Part shown: in pieces, positions 24,230 through 33,414 of the stretch
Layout of the letters: every line of letters starts with the position of its first letter
How positions within the stretch are numbered: position 1 is the first letter of the stretch
Origin: Flavobacterium foetidum
Lineage (GTDB): Bacteria; Bacteroidota; Bacteroidia; Flavobacteriales; Flavobacteriaceae
Reading direction: 5' to 3'
NCBI RefSeq assembly: GCF_004634245.1
Contig: NZ_SJTF01000019.1
Location: 26,602 to 90,601 of the forward strand
Length of the DNA stretch: 64,000 bases
Position numbers and translations under genes: made by a program
Notes under the pieces: generated by a model
Database searches by the model: none
Told to the model about the DNA's origin: nothing
The model's input: the letters and a program-made list of their open reading frames with translations, nothing else

Positions 24230-27200
24230 TTAAAGAGTAAGGTTAAAGCCAAATAGATATGTTTTTGGCAATGGTAAATTACGTGTACCAGAATTAGCTG
24301 AATAAACTTCTGGATCAATTCGATTTCCTGCAGCGCTCCAATACCAGATATTATTCATCTGGAAAGTGAATTTAGCCGAAGAAACATTGATTTTTGTAGC
24401 AAAAGTTTTTGGAAGATTGTAAGCAAGCGATACGTTTCTAAGTTTTAGATAATCTCCATCAACCACATTTGCACTTGAGTTTCTCCATTGTGAACTTATT
24501 GTTCCTGCATAATTTCTAACATTTTCAGCTAAATCTACATACAGACGTGTATTTCCGTTCGGATTAGCATCTGTATAACGATCTGTGATACCTGCAAGAT
24601 TTACTGCATCTGAACTCATATCGATTGTTTCTTTACGCATTACGTTTCCGCCTGAAAAAACAAATAAGAAATTCAAGTCAAATTGTTTGTACGAAAAACG
24701 TTGTGAGAACGAACCTGAGTAAGTCGGAGTTAAACTTCCCATGTTTACAAGCGCATCAGGATTTGTAATGGTTTTGATTGAAGTCGCTATTGGATTTCCA
24801 TCGGCATCAAAAGTAACTGACGGATTTCCATTTTCATCCAACACATACGGATAACCATTTGTAGTTCCGCCATATTGATAAGCATACAAACTATTGTACC
24901 TTTCGTTCTCAAAGAAATAGTCAATAGGAGAACTAGTATACACAGAAGCTGTAGATTGTGCTCTTGTTACTTTTTTAACTGTCGTTTTGTTGAATGCTAA
25001 AATCACTGTAGAACCAATACGCAAATCTCCGTTATTGTACCACTCAGATCCAACATTAAATTCGATTCCCTTATTCATTAATGCTCCAGCATTAATTTTT
25101 CTTGACAACGCACCAACAGTTGGATCCAAATCGGTTGTGGCCAATAAGTCACTGCTGTATTTACGATAAATATCGATGCTACCATTTAACTTAGCCCTAA
25201 ACAAGCTATAATCTAAACCTAAATTGGTACTCTGTGTTTTTTCCCATCTCAGCATTGGGTTTGGTTGCGCTGTGATGTTTGTATATTGTAAAGACTGATA
25301 CAAGTTGTCATTACGTCTAGTAGCGGTAATGTAAGGTGTAGTAGATTGATCAATGTTTCCATTTACACCATAAGTTGCTCTCAGTTTAAGTGCCGTAACC
25401 CATTTATACTGTTTCATAAACTCTTCGTTACTCACATTCCATCCTAAACCTGCTGACCACAACGGACGATTTTTATATTTAGGATCTACTCCAAACAAAT
25501 CTGCTCTATCAACTCTGTAACTTCCTGTTACATTGTATTTTGATAAAAAAGTATACCCAACTGTACTAAACACAGAGAAATAACGGTGCAGTATTTCTGT
25601 TTGAGTTCGAGATAAAGCCGCTAATGTTCTGTTGTTTCCAAACATATAGCTTGGAGTACCTGTCTGACTTAAAGCAAGACTGTTGATTACCGCAGATGTA
25701 AGGGTTACTGGATCGTACCCATAGCGCAATTGCTCTATGTTTCTTGGAAGAAAAGTTTCGCGCATTTCAAAACCAGCCAATGCGTTTACCGAATGTTTCC
25801 CGCCACCAAATTCCTCATTATAATCTAATTGATTTCTAAAAGAATAGTTAGTTGACTGATTGCTTAATTGTTTGTAACGGCCACCCGTCGAGAATCCATC
25901 TACATAAGTATAGGCATTTGTTGTTGGATTATAAGCAGTTAAAGCACTAATGGCATAACGCATTTTATAGGAGTTGACATCATAGTACTGGTCTTGCTCA
26001 TTTTTTCTCACCTCATATTGGAACTGGGAACTCACACTTAGCCCTCTCCATAATTTTGCACGAAGATTTCCGAAAGCTCTCATACTCAATGATTTTTGAT
26101 GCGTAATACCCTCTTTGAGTGCATCTAAGACATTAAAAGTCATTGGTTTAAAGCCACTTAATGCGGCAAGTTTTTCTGCCATTGCCGGATTGATTACACC
26201 ACTAGAAGTAAATCCGTCTTTGATTCCTACGAAAGGAGAAATCACCAGATTTCCGTTGTCGTCTGTTATGCGCTCATAACGTTTTTGGATATCATAATTT
26301 CCAAAATCGTTATCCGTAACATCATCATTGCTGTAGGTTCCGTTTACTCCAAATGTAGCGTTTAGCCAATCGTTAATCTGGAAACTGCTTTTTGCATATA
26401 AGTTAAATGCATTACTTTGATTGTTTACAATTCGATTTTTCGATTCATCGTAATTAAGCGACACATACGTATTTTGTCTGCTGGTACTCCCAGAAAACGA
26501 AACATTATAACGCTGTCTAAATTCGTTCTGCCAGACATTATCACGATAATCTTTAATATAATCATTCTTTCTCCATTGAGCGATTGTGCTATCGTAATCT
26601 GCAGCACTAATTTTACCATCTTCTAAATTTCTGTTCAAATGGTAAAGCGGACTGTAGTACTTAGAACTGCTGTTTCCGATATCGCCGTAACTGCTAAACA
26701 TAGTTGCTGTGTTGGCAAATCTTGCTCTCTCACGATTGTAGATAGCCTGTTCAAAATCAATCAAATCGCTGGTTGAAGCATAATTCATGTCTCTTAAATT
26801 TGGCTTTGTAGAAACAAAGAAATCGGAGTTGATGCTTACTTTTAATTTACCGTTTCCTTTCTTAGTAACGATAACTATAATTCCGTTCGCAGCTCGTGAA
26901 CCATAAATCGAAGCCGCAGCCGCATCTTTAAGCACGTTGATGCTTTCTACATCATACGGATTGATATCTTCTAACGCTAATTCAGATGGAAGACCGTCAA
27001 TTACAATCAATGGAGCGTACCCGACATTCAGGGAAGAAAAAGTTCCCATACCACGCAATATGGGAGTGTCTGATGAAGCGCCTGTTGGATTTTTTTGAAA
27101 TACCAAACCTGCTACACGCCCCTCTAATGCGCTCGGCAAATCTTTATTGATGTTTTCGTTTAAAACTTTTTCGTCAATTCTTGTAATTGCTCCAGTAGAA

Positions 27201-27877
27201 TGGCTTCTTTCCAAAGTCTGGAAACCTGTAATTACGACCTCTTTCATTGCCGCAACCTTATCTTCAACGATAATCGTAATTGTATTTCGACCGCCTATAC
27301 CAATAGATTTTGTTTCAATTGTCAATCCTGAACATTCCAAAACCCCATTTGAAGGTACATTTTCAAAAACAAAGCTGCCATCAAAATCAGTTATACTGGT
27401 TCTATTTGTACCTGATAAAGTTACAGTGACACCTGGAAAAGGCTCATTTTTATTGTTTGTAACTTTCCCGCTTACGCGGATTAGGTCGTTTCCCAAGCTT
27501 TCTGCTTTGTCTTTAGCTGAGGCTGTTACAACAATAGTCTGATTAGCCAAGTTGTATTTTAAATTCTGACCATTGAAAATTTTATTTAAGGCTTCTCTTA
27601 AAGAAGAGTTCTTAAGGTTAACTGTAACTGGCTTAGAATCTTTCAGTTGCTTTTGCGTGTACAAAACTTCGTAATTTGCTTGTTTTGCCACTTCTTTCAG
27701 CACCGTTTCCAAAGATGCGTCTTTAAAATTAATTGTAATATTTTGTGCCTTCCCCGATAAACTGCAAAACAGCATAAAAAGCAAAGCATACAAACTTAAA
27801 TAAGTAGAAAAATTAGATTTCGGAATCTTTTTCTCAAGATTTTTGTAAGGTTTTTTTGGTTGTAAATTTAATTTCAT
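24230..27877 (-). CDS. SusC/RagA TonB-dependent transporter with N-terminal STN signalling domain
   Basis: About 1215 residues from ATG 27877 (MKLNLQPKKPYK); a start 27 bases further up at 27904 is possible but gives an odd leader. After a hydrophobic signal (ending LSGKAQ), residues 45-100 form an STN domain (ITINFKDASLETVLKEVAKQ). A carboxypeptidase-regulatory-like domain (VSGKVTNNKNEPFPGVTV), the TonB plug (ALEGRVAGLVF to SRAANGIIVIVTKKG) and the 22-strand barrel follow. The STN domain is the part that contacts a FecR anti-sigma factor, which is encoded just upstream. It is the first gene of the susC-susD-protease-DUF3347 unit. Confidence 0.95.
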   Translation of the reverse strand: MKLNLQPKKPYKNLEKKIPKSNFSTYLSLYALLFMLFCSLSGKAQNITINFKDASLETVLKEVAKQANYEVLYTQKQLKDSKPVTVNLKNSSLREALNKIFNGQNLKYNLANQTIVVTASAKDKAESLGNDLIRVSGKVTNNKNEPFPGVTVTLSGTNRTSITDFDGSFVFENVPSNGVLECSGLTIETKSIGIGGRNTITIIVEDKVAAMKEVVITGFQTLERSHSTGAITRIDEKVLNENINKDLPSALEGRVAGLVFQKNPTGASSDTPILRGMGTFSSLNVGYAPLIVIDGLPSELALEDINPYDVESINVLKDAAAASIYGSRAANGIIVIVTKKGNGKLKVSINSDFFVSTKPNLRDMNYASTSDLIDFEQAIYNRERARFANTATMFSSYGDIGNSSSKYYSPLYHLNRNLEDGKISAADYDSTIAQWRKNDYIKDYRDNVWQNEFRQRYNVSFSGSTSRQNTYVSLNYDESKNRIVNNQSNAFNLYAKSSFQINDWLNATFGVNGTYSNDDVTDNDFGNYDIQKRYERITDDNGNLVISPFVGIKDGFTSSGVINPAMAEKLAALSGFKPMTFNVLDALKEGITHQKSLSMRAFGNLRAKLWRGLSVSSQFQYEVRKNEQDQYYDVNSYKMRYAISALTAYNPTTNAYTYVDGFSTGGRYKQLSNQSTNYSFRNQLDYNEEFGGGKHSVNALAGFEMRETFLPRNIEQLRYGYDPVTLTSAVINSLALSQTGTPSYMFGNNRTLAALSRTQTEILHRYFSVFSTVGYTFLSKYNVTGSYRVDRADLFGVDPKYKNRPLWSAGLGWNVSNEEFMKQYKWVTALKLRATYGVNGNIDQSTTPYITATRRNDNLYQSLQYTNITAQPNPMLRWEKTQSTNLGLDYSLFRAKLNGSIDIYRKYSSDLLATTDLDPTVGALSRKINAGALMNKGIEFNVGSEWYNNGDLRIGSTVILAFNKTTVKKVTRAQSTASVYTSSPIDYFFENERYNSLYAYQYGGTTNGYPYVLDENGNPSVTFDADGNPIATSIKTITNPDALVNMGSLTPTYSGSFSQRFSYKQFDLNFLFVFSGGNVMRKETIDMSSDAVNLAGITDRYTDANPNGNTRLYVDLAENVRNYAGTISSQWRNSSANVVDGDYLKLRNVSLAYNLPKTFATKINVSSAKFTFQMNNIWYWSAAGNRIDPEVYSANSGTRNLPLPKTYLFGFNLTL

Positions 27878-27942
27878 ACATTTACATTGGTTATAGTTAA
27901 ACAATAGGTGGACAACTTATACTGGCTATAAACTTTTAAAAC

Positions 27943-27976
27943 AACCAGAAGCATCGCAACTGCTTCTGGTTTTTTA
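27943..27976. terminator. Hairpin between fecR and susC (possible attenuator)
   Basis: AACCAGAAGC (27943-27952) pairs perfectly with GCTTCTGGTT (27962-27971). On the minus strand GTTTT follows, so it could partly end fecR transcription before susC. The T tract is better on the plus strand, where no gene needs it. Confidence 0.6.
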
Positions 27977-28012
27977 GTTTATAGTCTCAGTATATTCGGG
28001 TAAACTTAAAAT

Positions 28013-29149
28013 TTAGGGATATACAATGACCGTTTTTCCTTCGACTTTAAATTTGATATTACTAAACTCAAGTACTTTTAATACTTCAGATAAATTTTTA
28101 TTTCTAAACGTACCGCCGCTAAAACGAACATCAGAGACATCGCCGCGGTATTCTACTTTAATTCCGTACCAGCGTTCCAGCTGTCGCATTACATTTTTAA
28201 GATCGGCATTGTCAAATTTGAAACGGCCATTTTTCCAGGCAACCGCTTCTTCTGTATCTACTTCCCTAACTTTAATTTTAGAGAAACTCTCCGACACATC
28301 AGACTGCTGCCCTGGTTTTAAAATCGCTTTCTGATTTTTAGAAGTAACCGCTACGCTTCCTTCAAGCAAAGTAGTCTTAACAACTGATTCATTAGCATAA
28401 GAATGAACATTAAAATGTGTTCCTAATACTTCAATAGATTGGTTGTCGGATTTTACGATAAAAGGTTTGTTTTTGTTTTTGGCAACTTCGAAATAAGCCT
28501 CTCCTTCGAGTTCTACAACTCTTTTATCTCCGTTAAACTGTGTAGGATATTTTAAAGAAGAAACTGCGTTTAGATAAACTTTGGTTCCATCTGCCAAAAC
28601 AATATTGTACTGTCCTCCCGTTGGAGTCGAAAGTGTATTAAACGAATTCTCATCTGAATTTCCAGCTGCGTTCGGATTAACAACATAAGATATCGTTCCG
28701 TCTGCGTTCATTGTAATAGTCACTTCCTGCTTTTCGCCTTCCGCAGCAATAGTATCTTGTACCGAGACATCATCCAAAACAATCTGTTTTCCATTAGAAA
28801 GCGTCAAAATGCCGCGATTTCCTCCTGGAGCAATTTCTTTTGTTCTTTCGACAACCTGAACAGCTTTTTCTTCTGATTCAGTAAAATAAAAGAAGCCCGT
28901 TCCCAGCAATATTGCAACGGAAGCAGCGACTGCAACACGAGGCCATAACCTAACGGTCTTCGCCTCCTGCTTTATCGGTAATTTAGATTTCAAATGTTCA
29001 TAGCTGTCTTCAAGCTCATATTCATTAAGATGGAGCGTACTGTTTCTAGCCTGCTGCAAATACCACGCATCCAATTTATCCTTTTCTTCATCAGTTAGGA
29101 TTCCTTCGCGGAATTTTTGCAGCAATGATTTGATTTCAGTTTCATTCAT
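28013..29149 (-). CDS. FecR-family anti-sigma factor
   Basis: 378 residues. The cytoplasmic N-terminal part (residues 1-80, MNETEIKSLLQKFREG and later DAWYLQQ) is the sigma-binding region. One membrane helix follows (VAVAASVAILLGTGFFYF, about 84-101), then the periplasmic FecR domain (TPTGGQYNIVLADGTKVYLNAVSSLKYP, GEAYFEV, VLGTHFNV) and a C-terminal STN-like DUF4974 domain (DLKNVMRQLERWYGIKVEY). It holds the adjacent ECF sigma factor until the STN domain of SusC signals. It lies 196 bases after the sigma gene and 135 bases before the susC start. Confidence 0.95.
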   Translation of the reverse strand: MNETEIKSLLQKFREGILTDEEKDKLDAWYLQQARNSTLHLNEYELEDSYEHLKSKLPIKQEAKTVRLWPRVAVAASVAILLGTGFFYFTESEEKAVQVVERTKEIAPGGNRGILTLSNGKQIVLDDVSVQDTIAAEGEKQEVTITMNADGTISYVVNPNAAGNSDENSFNTLSTPTGGQYNIVLADGTKVYLNAVSSLKYPTQFNGDKRVVELEGEAYFEVAKNKNKPFIVKSDNQSIEVLGTHFNVHSYANESVVKTTLLEGSVAVTSKNQKAILKPGQQSDVSESFSKIKVREVDTEEAVAWKNGRFKFDNADLKNVMRQLERWYGIKVEYRGDVSDVRFSGGTFRNKNLSEVLKVLEFSNIKFKVEGKTVIVYP

Positions 29150-29345
29150 AATTATAATACGAAATTTTGTCCTGTTTTTAAGTAAGACAGTTATAAAAGG
29201 CTTTTGTCATAGACAAACACCAAAAAAAATTAAAAAAATATTATTATATCATTAATAAATCTAAAGGAATGTTATTTTCTATTTACTAATGAGAGAGTTA
29301 AGAGAAGAATCTATCGTAAAAATTAACAAAAACTTTTACAATAAT

Positions 29346-29984
29346 TTACCAAATGAAAACATGTGCCAGAAATTTGAGTTTTTCTCGCAGTATTTTAAGT
29401 GAATTGTAAACCTGTTGTTTTGCGGTTTTGTCTGTAATATTTAGTTGAAGTGCGATTTCATCATACGAAAGCTCCTCTACTTTTCTAAGTAAAAAAACTT
29501 CACGCATTTTTGAAGGAAGTAGTTCAATCTCTCTTTTAATAATTGATTCCAATTCTTTTTCTCTTAGTTTAGAATCTGCAAAAACATAATCGTTTTCAAT
29601 AAAGTCTGAAATTGAATCTGCATATCGCGAAACCACTTTTTCGTGTGCGATATGATTGAGGATTCTATTTTTTACTGCTTTGTATAAATAAGAGGAAAGT
29701 GATCCGGTAATATTTAAATCAGCTCTCCTGTTCCAGACCGCCAAAAAAACTTCTTGCACAACATCATTTGCTTCGTCCTGATTTCCTAAAATTTTATACG
29801 CATGATTGACAAGAATCCTAGAATATCTCTCAAAAATTTCGGTGTACGCCAACTGATCATCTTCCTTAAGAAAATTTAACAAGATATCATCAGCATATTT
29901 ACTATAAACAGACATTAATTCGTACAAGTCAGGATCTAAAAAAGCAATATTACGCATTTTTTGCAATAAAAACCAAACTATCAT
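29346..29984 (-). CDS. ECF-type RNA polymerase sigma-70 factor
   Basis: Up to 212 residues. The start is uncertain: ATGs at 29984, 29957 and 29915 are in frame, and the last (MSVYSKYADDILL) resembles usual Bacteroidota ECF starts. Region 2 reads AYTEIFERYSRILVNHAYKILGN then DVVQEVFLAVWNRR; region 4 reads LPSKMREVFLLRKVEELSYDEIALQL then TAKQQVYNSL. It belongs to the FecI-like group paired with FecR proteins. It should direct polymerase to the susC promoter region on receipt of the ligand signal. The gene for its anti-sigma factor follows. Confidence 0.93.
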   Translation of the reverse strand: MIVWFLLQKMRNIAFLDPDLYELMSVYSKYADDILLNFLKEDDQLAYTEIFERYSRILVNHAYKILGNQDEANDVVQEVFLAVWNRRADLNITGSLSSYLYKAVKNRILNHIAHEKVVSRYADSISDFIENDYVFADSKLREKELESIIKREIELLPSKMREVFLLRKVEELSYDEIALQLNITDKTAKQQVYNSLKILREKLKFLAHVFIW

Positions 29985-30000
29985 TGCAGGTTCAATAGCA

Positions 30001-30034
30001 AAACGATGAATTTAATAAGATTAATTCATCGTTT
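30001..30034 (-). terminator. Perfect hairpin just upstream of the sigma factor gene
   Basis: AAACGATGAATT (30001-30012) pairs with AATTCATCGTTT (30023-30034). On the minus strand TTTT follows. It may end transcription coming from the serine hydrolase gene, or act in the 5' region of the sigma gene, whose first possible ATG is 17 bases away. Confidence 0.6.
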
Positions 30035-30113
30035 TACATCATACTAAAAAATATTCTCAGCTATTGGTTCGGCTAGACAAAAAACTAATAACTGCTTAAA
30101 AAAACTTCATTAA

Positions 30114-30312
30114 CCCGTTGGGTGAAATAGAATAAAATAGCTTTTTCAAGAGTTAAAATCTAATTAGATGGGCTAAAATCCTTTAAAATCAATGTGAAAT
30201 CCTTTACTTATAATTTTTTCACGCAGATTCAAAAAGAATAAAGCAGACTTAAACAGATTTATTTCTCAGCTGATTTTCATAGAATTGTAAAAAATAATTT
30301 TAACCACTGGGT
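30114..30312. mobile_element. MITE-like palindromic element (type B), copy 2
   Basis: It starts CCCGTTGGGTGAAAT, matching the terminal repeat of the element at 16683, and ends with a decayed ACCACTGGGTA. The interior is clearly homologous to copy 1 at 17080-17240, including TTTTTTCACGCAGATTCAAA and CAGCTGATTTTCATAGAATTG. No flanking direct repeat is visible, which together with the worn right end suggests an older insertion. The remaining 113 bases before the serine hydrolase stop hold nothing recognisable. Confidence 0.7.
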
Positions 30313-30425
30313 ATCACTATTTAAACTGTTTCTATATTTAAACATCAGTGATTTAAACAAATCTTTAAAACGAAATAGAGAAAATTTGCGTCAAAAATAA
30401 TAAACGGATTAAATGCTCTATGAAA

Positions 30426-31898
30426 TTATTTTTTCTGGATACTTTGCAATACACGAATGCCGTGTTCATTTTTCGGATTGAGTTCGACTGACTTTTGATA
30501 CATCTCCACGGCTTTTTTCTCATCGCCCGTCTTCAGAAGAATTTCTCCATAACTGTCGTAAGCATTCCAGCTGTGAGGAAAAAGATGTACATTAAGTTTG
30601 AAAATCTCCAGCGCTTCCTGATTCTGTTCTTTTGCTGCCAATCGATATGCCCATTCATTAAGCTCAAATTCATCTGAAACAAAGTACGGGTTGCTCTTCT
30701 TTTCTTTTTCTGTAAAGCTTATTGCCTTATCAAAACCTATTTCTCTAAGAGTGGTACGCAGCAAGGTCACAGGATCCGACTTAATAATATCGCTATTGTA
30801 AATTCCGGCTAATTCTTCTAAAAAATCTTCTGGATAACTGCCTCCCAAATTGGTCAATACTATTACCGATAAATCATCGTCAGGATAGATTAAAAATGCG
30901 GATCTTCCGCCTCCTGACATTCCTACTGCTCTATGTTTGGGACGAAATTTATTCATCCCCCATCCTAAAGCCCAAGGGGTTTGTTTCCCGTTATTGAACT
31001 TTGAAGGCTGCCACATCATTTCCAAGGAAGCCTTAGACAGCAATTTTCCAGAGGTAAGCGCAATAACCCATTTGGCTAAATCTTCGGAAGTAGAGTTTAA
31101 ACCCGAAGAGGTTCTTCTAAAATAAGGAAATTCAAAGTAATTATTAATTAGTTTTGGTTCCGATAAAGAATTTCCGTCCAGTGCTGTTCTCCAAAAATAA
31201 GTCGGTGCCATATGCGGAATTACATCTCTCGAATCTCCGAAAACCGTGTGTTTCATATCTGCTGTATCAAACTGCTCCTCGAATTTTTCGACAAACTTTT
31301 TCCCAGAATATATTTCTATAATTTTTCCGAGCAAATCACCATTCGTTTGATTGTAGCTGAAGCGTTCTCCTGGCGTAAAATTCATTGGTAGCGTAATCAA
31401 TTTTTCCCAGACAGCTTTTTCATTTTTATATGTTCCAAAACCGCCAGTTTCTGGATCCATTAATTGCAATACATCCGGAAGTCCAGAAGTATGTGTCAAC
31501 AATTGTTTTATTGTTACTTTTGACCAACTTTCTGGCAGTATATCTAAGTAGTTAGAAACAGGTGCCGCAATATCTATTTTTCCTGCTTCTGCCAATTGTA
31601 TTATCGCTGTTCCTGTAAAAACTTTGGTTATAGAATTGATGGCAAAAACAGAATTAGTCTGAACCGGAATATTATCCTGAACATAGGCAATACCATAACT
31701 TTTGTTTACTATTATTTTTCCGTTTTGAACAATCGCTACCTGTAATCCTGGTATTTTCCGTTCTTTCATTTCGCGATTGACAACAACATCTACCTGATTT
31801 TCTGTTGTTTGAGAATGAATCGACAAACAATAAAAAACTGTTAAAGCAGTCGTGAAAAATGTTTTTTCAATAATTTGTACTAGTGAAAGTTTTACCAT
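30426..31898 (-). CDS. Serine hydrolase, class C beta-lactamase fold, with C-terminal TPR
   Basis: 490 residues with a hydrophobic export signal (to about residue 30, YCLSIHSQ). The beta-lactamase (PF00144) domain has the SxxK motif Ser89-Ile-Thr-Lys92 and the second motif region ERFSYNQTNGDLLG, where Tyr182 is followed by NQ instead of the usual SN. A GMSGGGRSAF segment may replace the KTG-like third motif. Two tetratricopeptide units close the protein (AYRLAAKEQNQEALEIFKLN and AVEMYQKSVELNPKN). Relatives are D-aminopeptidases and esterases and rarely true lactamases. It is probably periplasmic; the TPR tail may bind a partner. Confidence 0.9.
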   Translation of the reverse strand: MVKLSLVQIIEKTFFTTALTVFYCLSIHSQTTENQVDVVVNREMKERKIPGLQVAIVQNGKIIVNKSYGIAYVQDNIPVQTNSVFAINSITKVFTGTAIIQLAEAGKIDIAAPVSNYLDILPESWSKVTIKQLLTHTSGLPDVLQLMDPETGGFGTYKNEKAVWEKLITLPMNFTPGERFSYNQTNGDLLGKIIEIYSGKKFVEKFEEQFDTADMKHTVFGDSRDVIPHMAPTYFWRTALDGNSLSEPKLINNYFEFPYFRRTSSGLNSTSEDLAKWVIALTSGKLLSKASLEMMWQPSKFNNGKQTPWALGWGMNKFRPKHRAVGMSGGGRSAFLIYPDDDLSVIVLTNLGGSYPEDFLEELAGIYNSDIIKSDPVTLLRTTLREIGFDKAISFTEKEKKSNPYFVSDEFELNEWAYRLAAKEQNQEALEIFKLNVHLFPHSWNAYDSYGEILLKTGDEKKAVEMYQKSVELNPKNEHGIRVLQSIQKK

Positions 31899-32241
31899 TT
31901 TAGCGATTTTAGATTATGAACATATCTAAAGACTGCTTTTGTTTTTAAATGTTTCAGTTTTTATGAAATATTTGAAAAATTTAATATAACCCAATGTACA
32001 TAAGAATATTGGTAAATAATCCACCACGAGGCGGTCTTTAGAAAATAGAAAATAGAGAATGGAGTATGAACTCTAAAAATCTCTAGTCATTTCTATATTT
32101 GGAGAAGATGATTTTAGCAATGATACGTTTAGAGAAGATTGCTATTTTACTAAGAATTGAGTACTAGAAGGAGAGAAAATATAGTCCAAATTTTGAAGTA
32201 AATGATAAATTAGAGTACGGTCTTTAATCTATTCCAACAGA
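31899..32241. other. Gene-free gap of 343 bases
   Basis: No open frame, RNA or strong hairpin was seen. The 9-mer CGGTCTTTA occurs near both ends (about 32034 and 32218), which may be chance. The A/G-rich middle could be a decayed coding remnant, but no family was recognised. Confidence 0.4.
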
Positions 32242-32697
32242 TTACATCAAGCGAAAAGCAGAAAAAGACGGTATGTAAGAAAACCAGTCGAATTTAATCA
32301 CGGTGTCAATAAAATATTTTATTTCGTTATAGGTAGCAGGTTTAACTACATAAAATGATGCTCCTAAATCGAAGGCTTTTTGTACTGCATTTGGATCACT
32401 TGAAGTAGAAAGGATGATAACCGGAAGTTTTTTATGACAGCTTTCCTCGCTTCTTATCATTTCCAGACATTGCATTCCATTACGACGAGGCATATTTATG
32501 TCTAAAAAAATAATATCCGGTTTTAGAGTGTCTGAATTATTCAGAAGATCCATCAGAAAGATTCCGTCTTCAGCTTCAGTTAATATAGCGTTCGGATCTA
32601 CCTGAGATAAGGCTTCGGCAAAAAGAGCACGGTCATCCATATCGTCATCTGCCAAATAAATTCTACGCTGTGTGCTATTGGTTACTATACTCATCAC
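32242..32697 (-). CDS. Receiver-only response regulator
   Basis: 151 residues (or 150 from the second Met). It is a single receiver domain with the acidic pocket ADDDMDDRA, phospho-acceptor Asp in IIFLDINMPRRNG (about residue 66), STSS at the switch Thr/Ser position and the conserved lysine in YVVKPA. There is no output domain, so it must act by protein contact, like CheY or Rcp1. No histidine kinase is adjacent; a second receiver-only protein is encoded 243 bases upstream. This Rcp1-like group often pairs with phytochrome-like or orphan kinases. Confidence 0.92.
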   Translation of the reverse strand: MMSIVTNSTQRRIYLADDDMDDRALFAEALSQVDPNAILTEAEDGIFLMDLLNNSDTLKPDIIFLDINMPRRNGMQCLEMIRSEESCHKKLPVIILSTSSDPNAVQKAFDLGASFYVVKPATYNEIKYFIDTVIKFDWFSYIPSFSAFRLM

Positions 32698-32750
32698 TCA
32701 TTGTTTTTTTGTCAACAAAACCATAAGACACGTTTAGAAAATCTGCAGAT

Positions 32751-32764
32751 TCATGATATCATGA
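32751..32764. promoter_or_regulatory. 14-base perfect palindrome TCATGATATCATGA
   Basis: A perfect dyad 54 bases upstream of the receiver-only regulator start. Its length and position fit an operator for a dimeric regulator, but nothing identifies the protein. Confidence 0.35.
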
Positions 32765-32940
32765 CTCCGTAAATCTATAAAATATGAATTACACCCATGA
32801 AAACGGTTAATTTTGTAAAGATAGTGTTTTTAATCTTACAAACCGAAATATTAAAGAAAAAACACACAAATACCTTTGAAATGTTAAATATTATTCAATA
32901 AAAATGAACTTAATCCTAAAAATGTGAAAATGTTTATTTG

Positions 32941-33414
32941 CTAGACTGCATCTCGTATGTTCTCTGGGAAGATGTAAACAAAACTTGGTGATTCAGATTG
33001 CAGATTTAAAAGTGCGTTTTTCAATCTGTCGCCAAGGTTCGTGCAGACGGTTCCAAGTAAATCTTTTAGAGATTGAAAATCACAGGGTTTTACAAAATAC
33101 CCCGCTGCTCCTAACGTTTCGGCATCGTCAATACCTGCTTTTCGAGAAGAGGTTGCAATCATAATTACCGGCACTTCTTTGCACCGATTGTCTTTTTTAA
33201 GCAATTCGAGAAATTCCCAACCATTCATAACCGGCATACCTGCATCAAGCAAAATCAATGAAGGCAGTTCTATTGTATTAAGGAGTTTTAATGCTTCTTT
33301 TCCTCCGGGTGCACAAAGACAGTTTACACTTTCATCTGCATCTCTGAAAATATTGGTGAAAATTTCTGTATCATCCAGATCATCATCAATCAATAAAATT
33401 ACTTTTTCTTTCAT
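32941..33414 (-). CDS. Receiver-only response regulator
   Basis: 157 residues, a stand-alone receiver. The acidic pocket is LIDDDLDDTE, the phospho-acceptor Asp lies in ILLDAGMPVMNGWEF (about residue 57), ATSS carries the switch residue and FVKPCD the lysine. It is clearly related to the receiver at 32242-32697 but diverged, so the two look like an old duplication. The C-terminal 25 residues (ALLNLQSESPSFVYIFPENI) extend past the domain and may be a docking tail. No output domain or kinase lies nearby. Confidence 0.92.
   Translation of the reverse strand: MKEKVILLIDDDLDDTEIFTNIFRDADESVNCLCAPGGKEALKLLNTIELPSLILLDAGMPVMNGWEFLELLKKDNRCKEVPVIMIATSSRKAGIDDAETLGAAGYFVKPCDFQSLKDLLGTVCTNLGDRLKNALLNLQSESPSFVYIFPENIRDAV

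Noticed and set aside
30001..30034. Hairpin considered as a riboswitch for the sigma factor
   Set aside because: It is a single simple stem with a T tract and lacks any aptamer-like conserved structure; a terminator is the simpler reading.
32808..32815. TAATTTTG promoter-like box on the plus strand
   Set aside because: No plus-strand gene follows; the motif is frequent by chance in AT-rich DNA.
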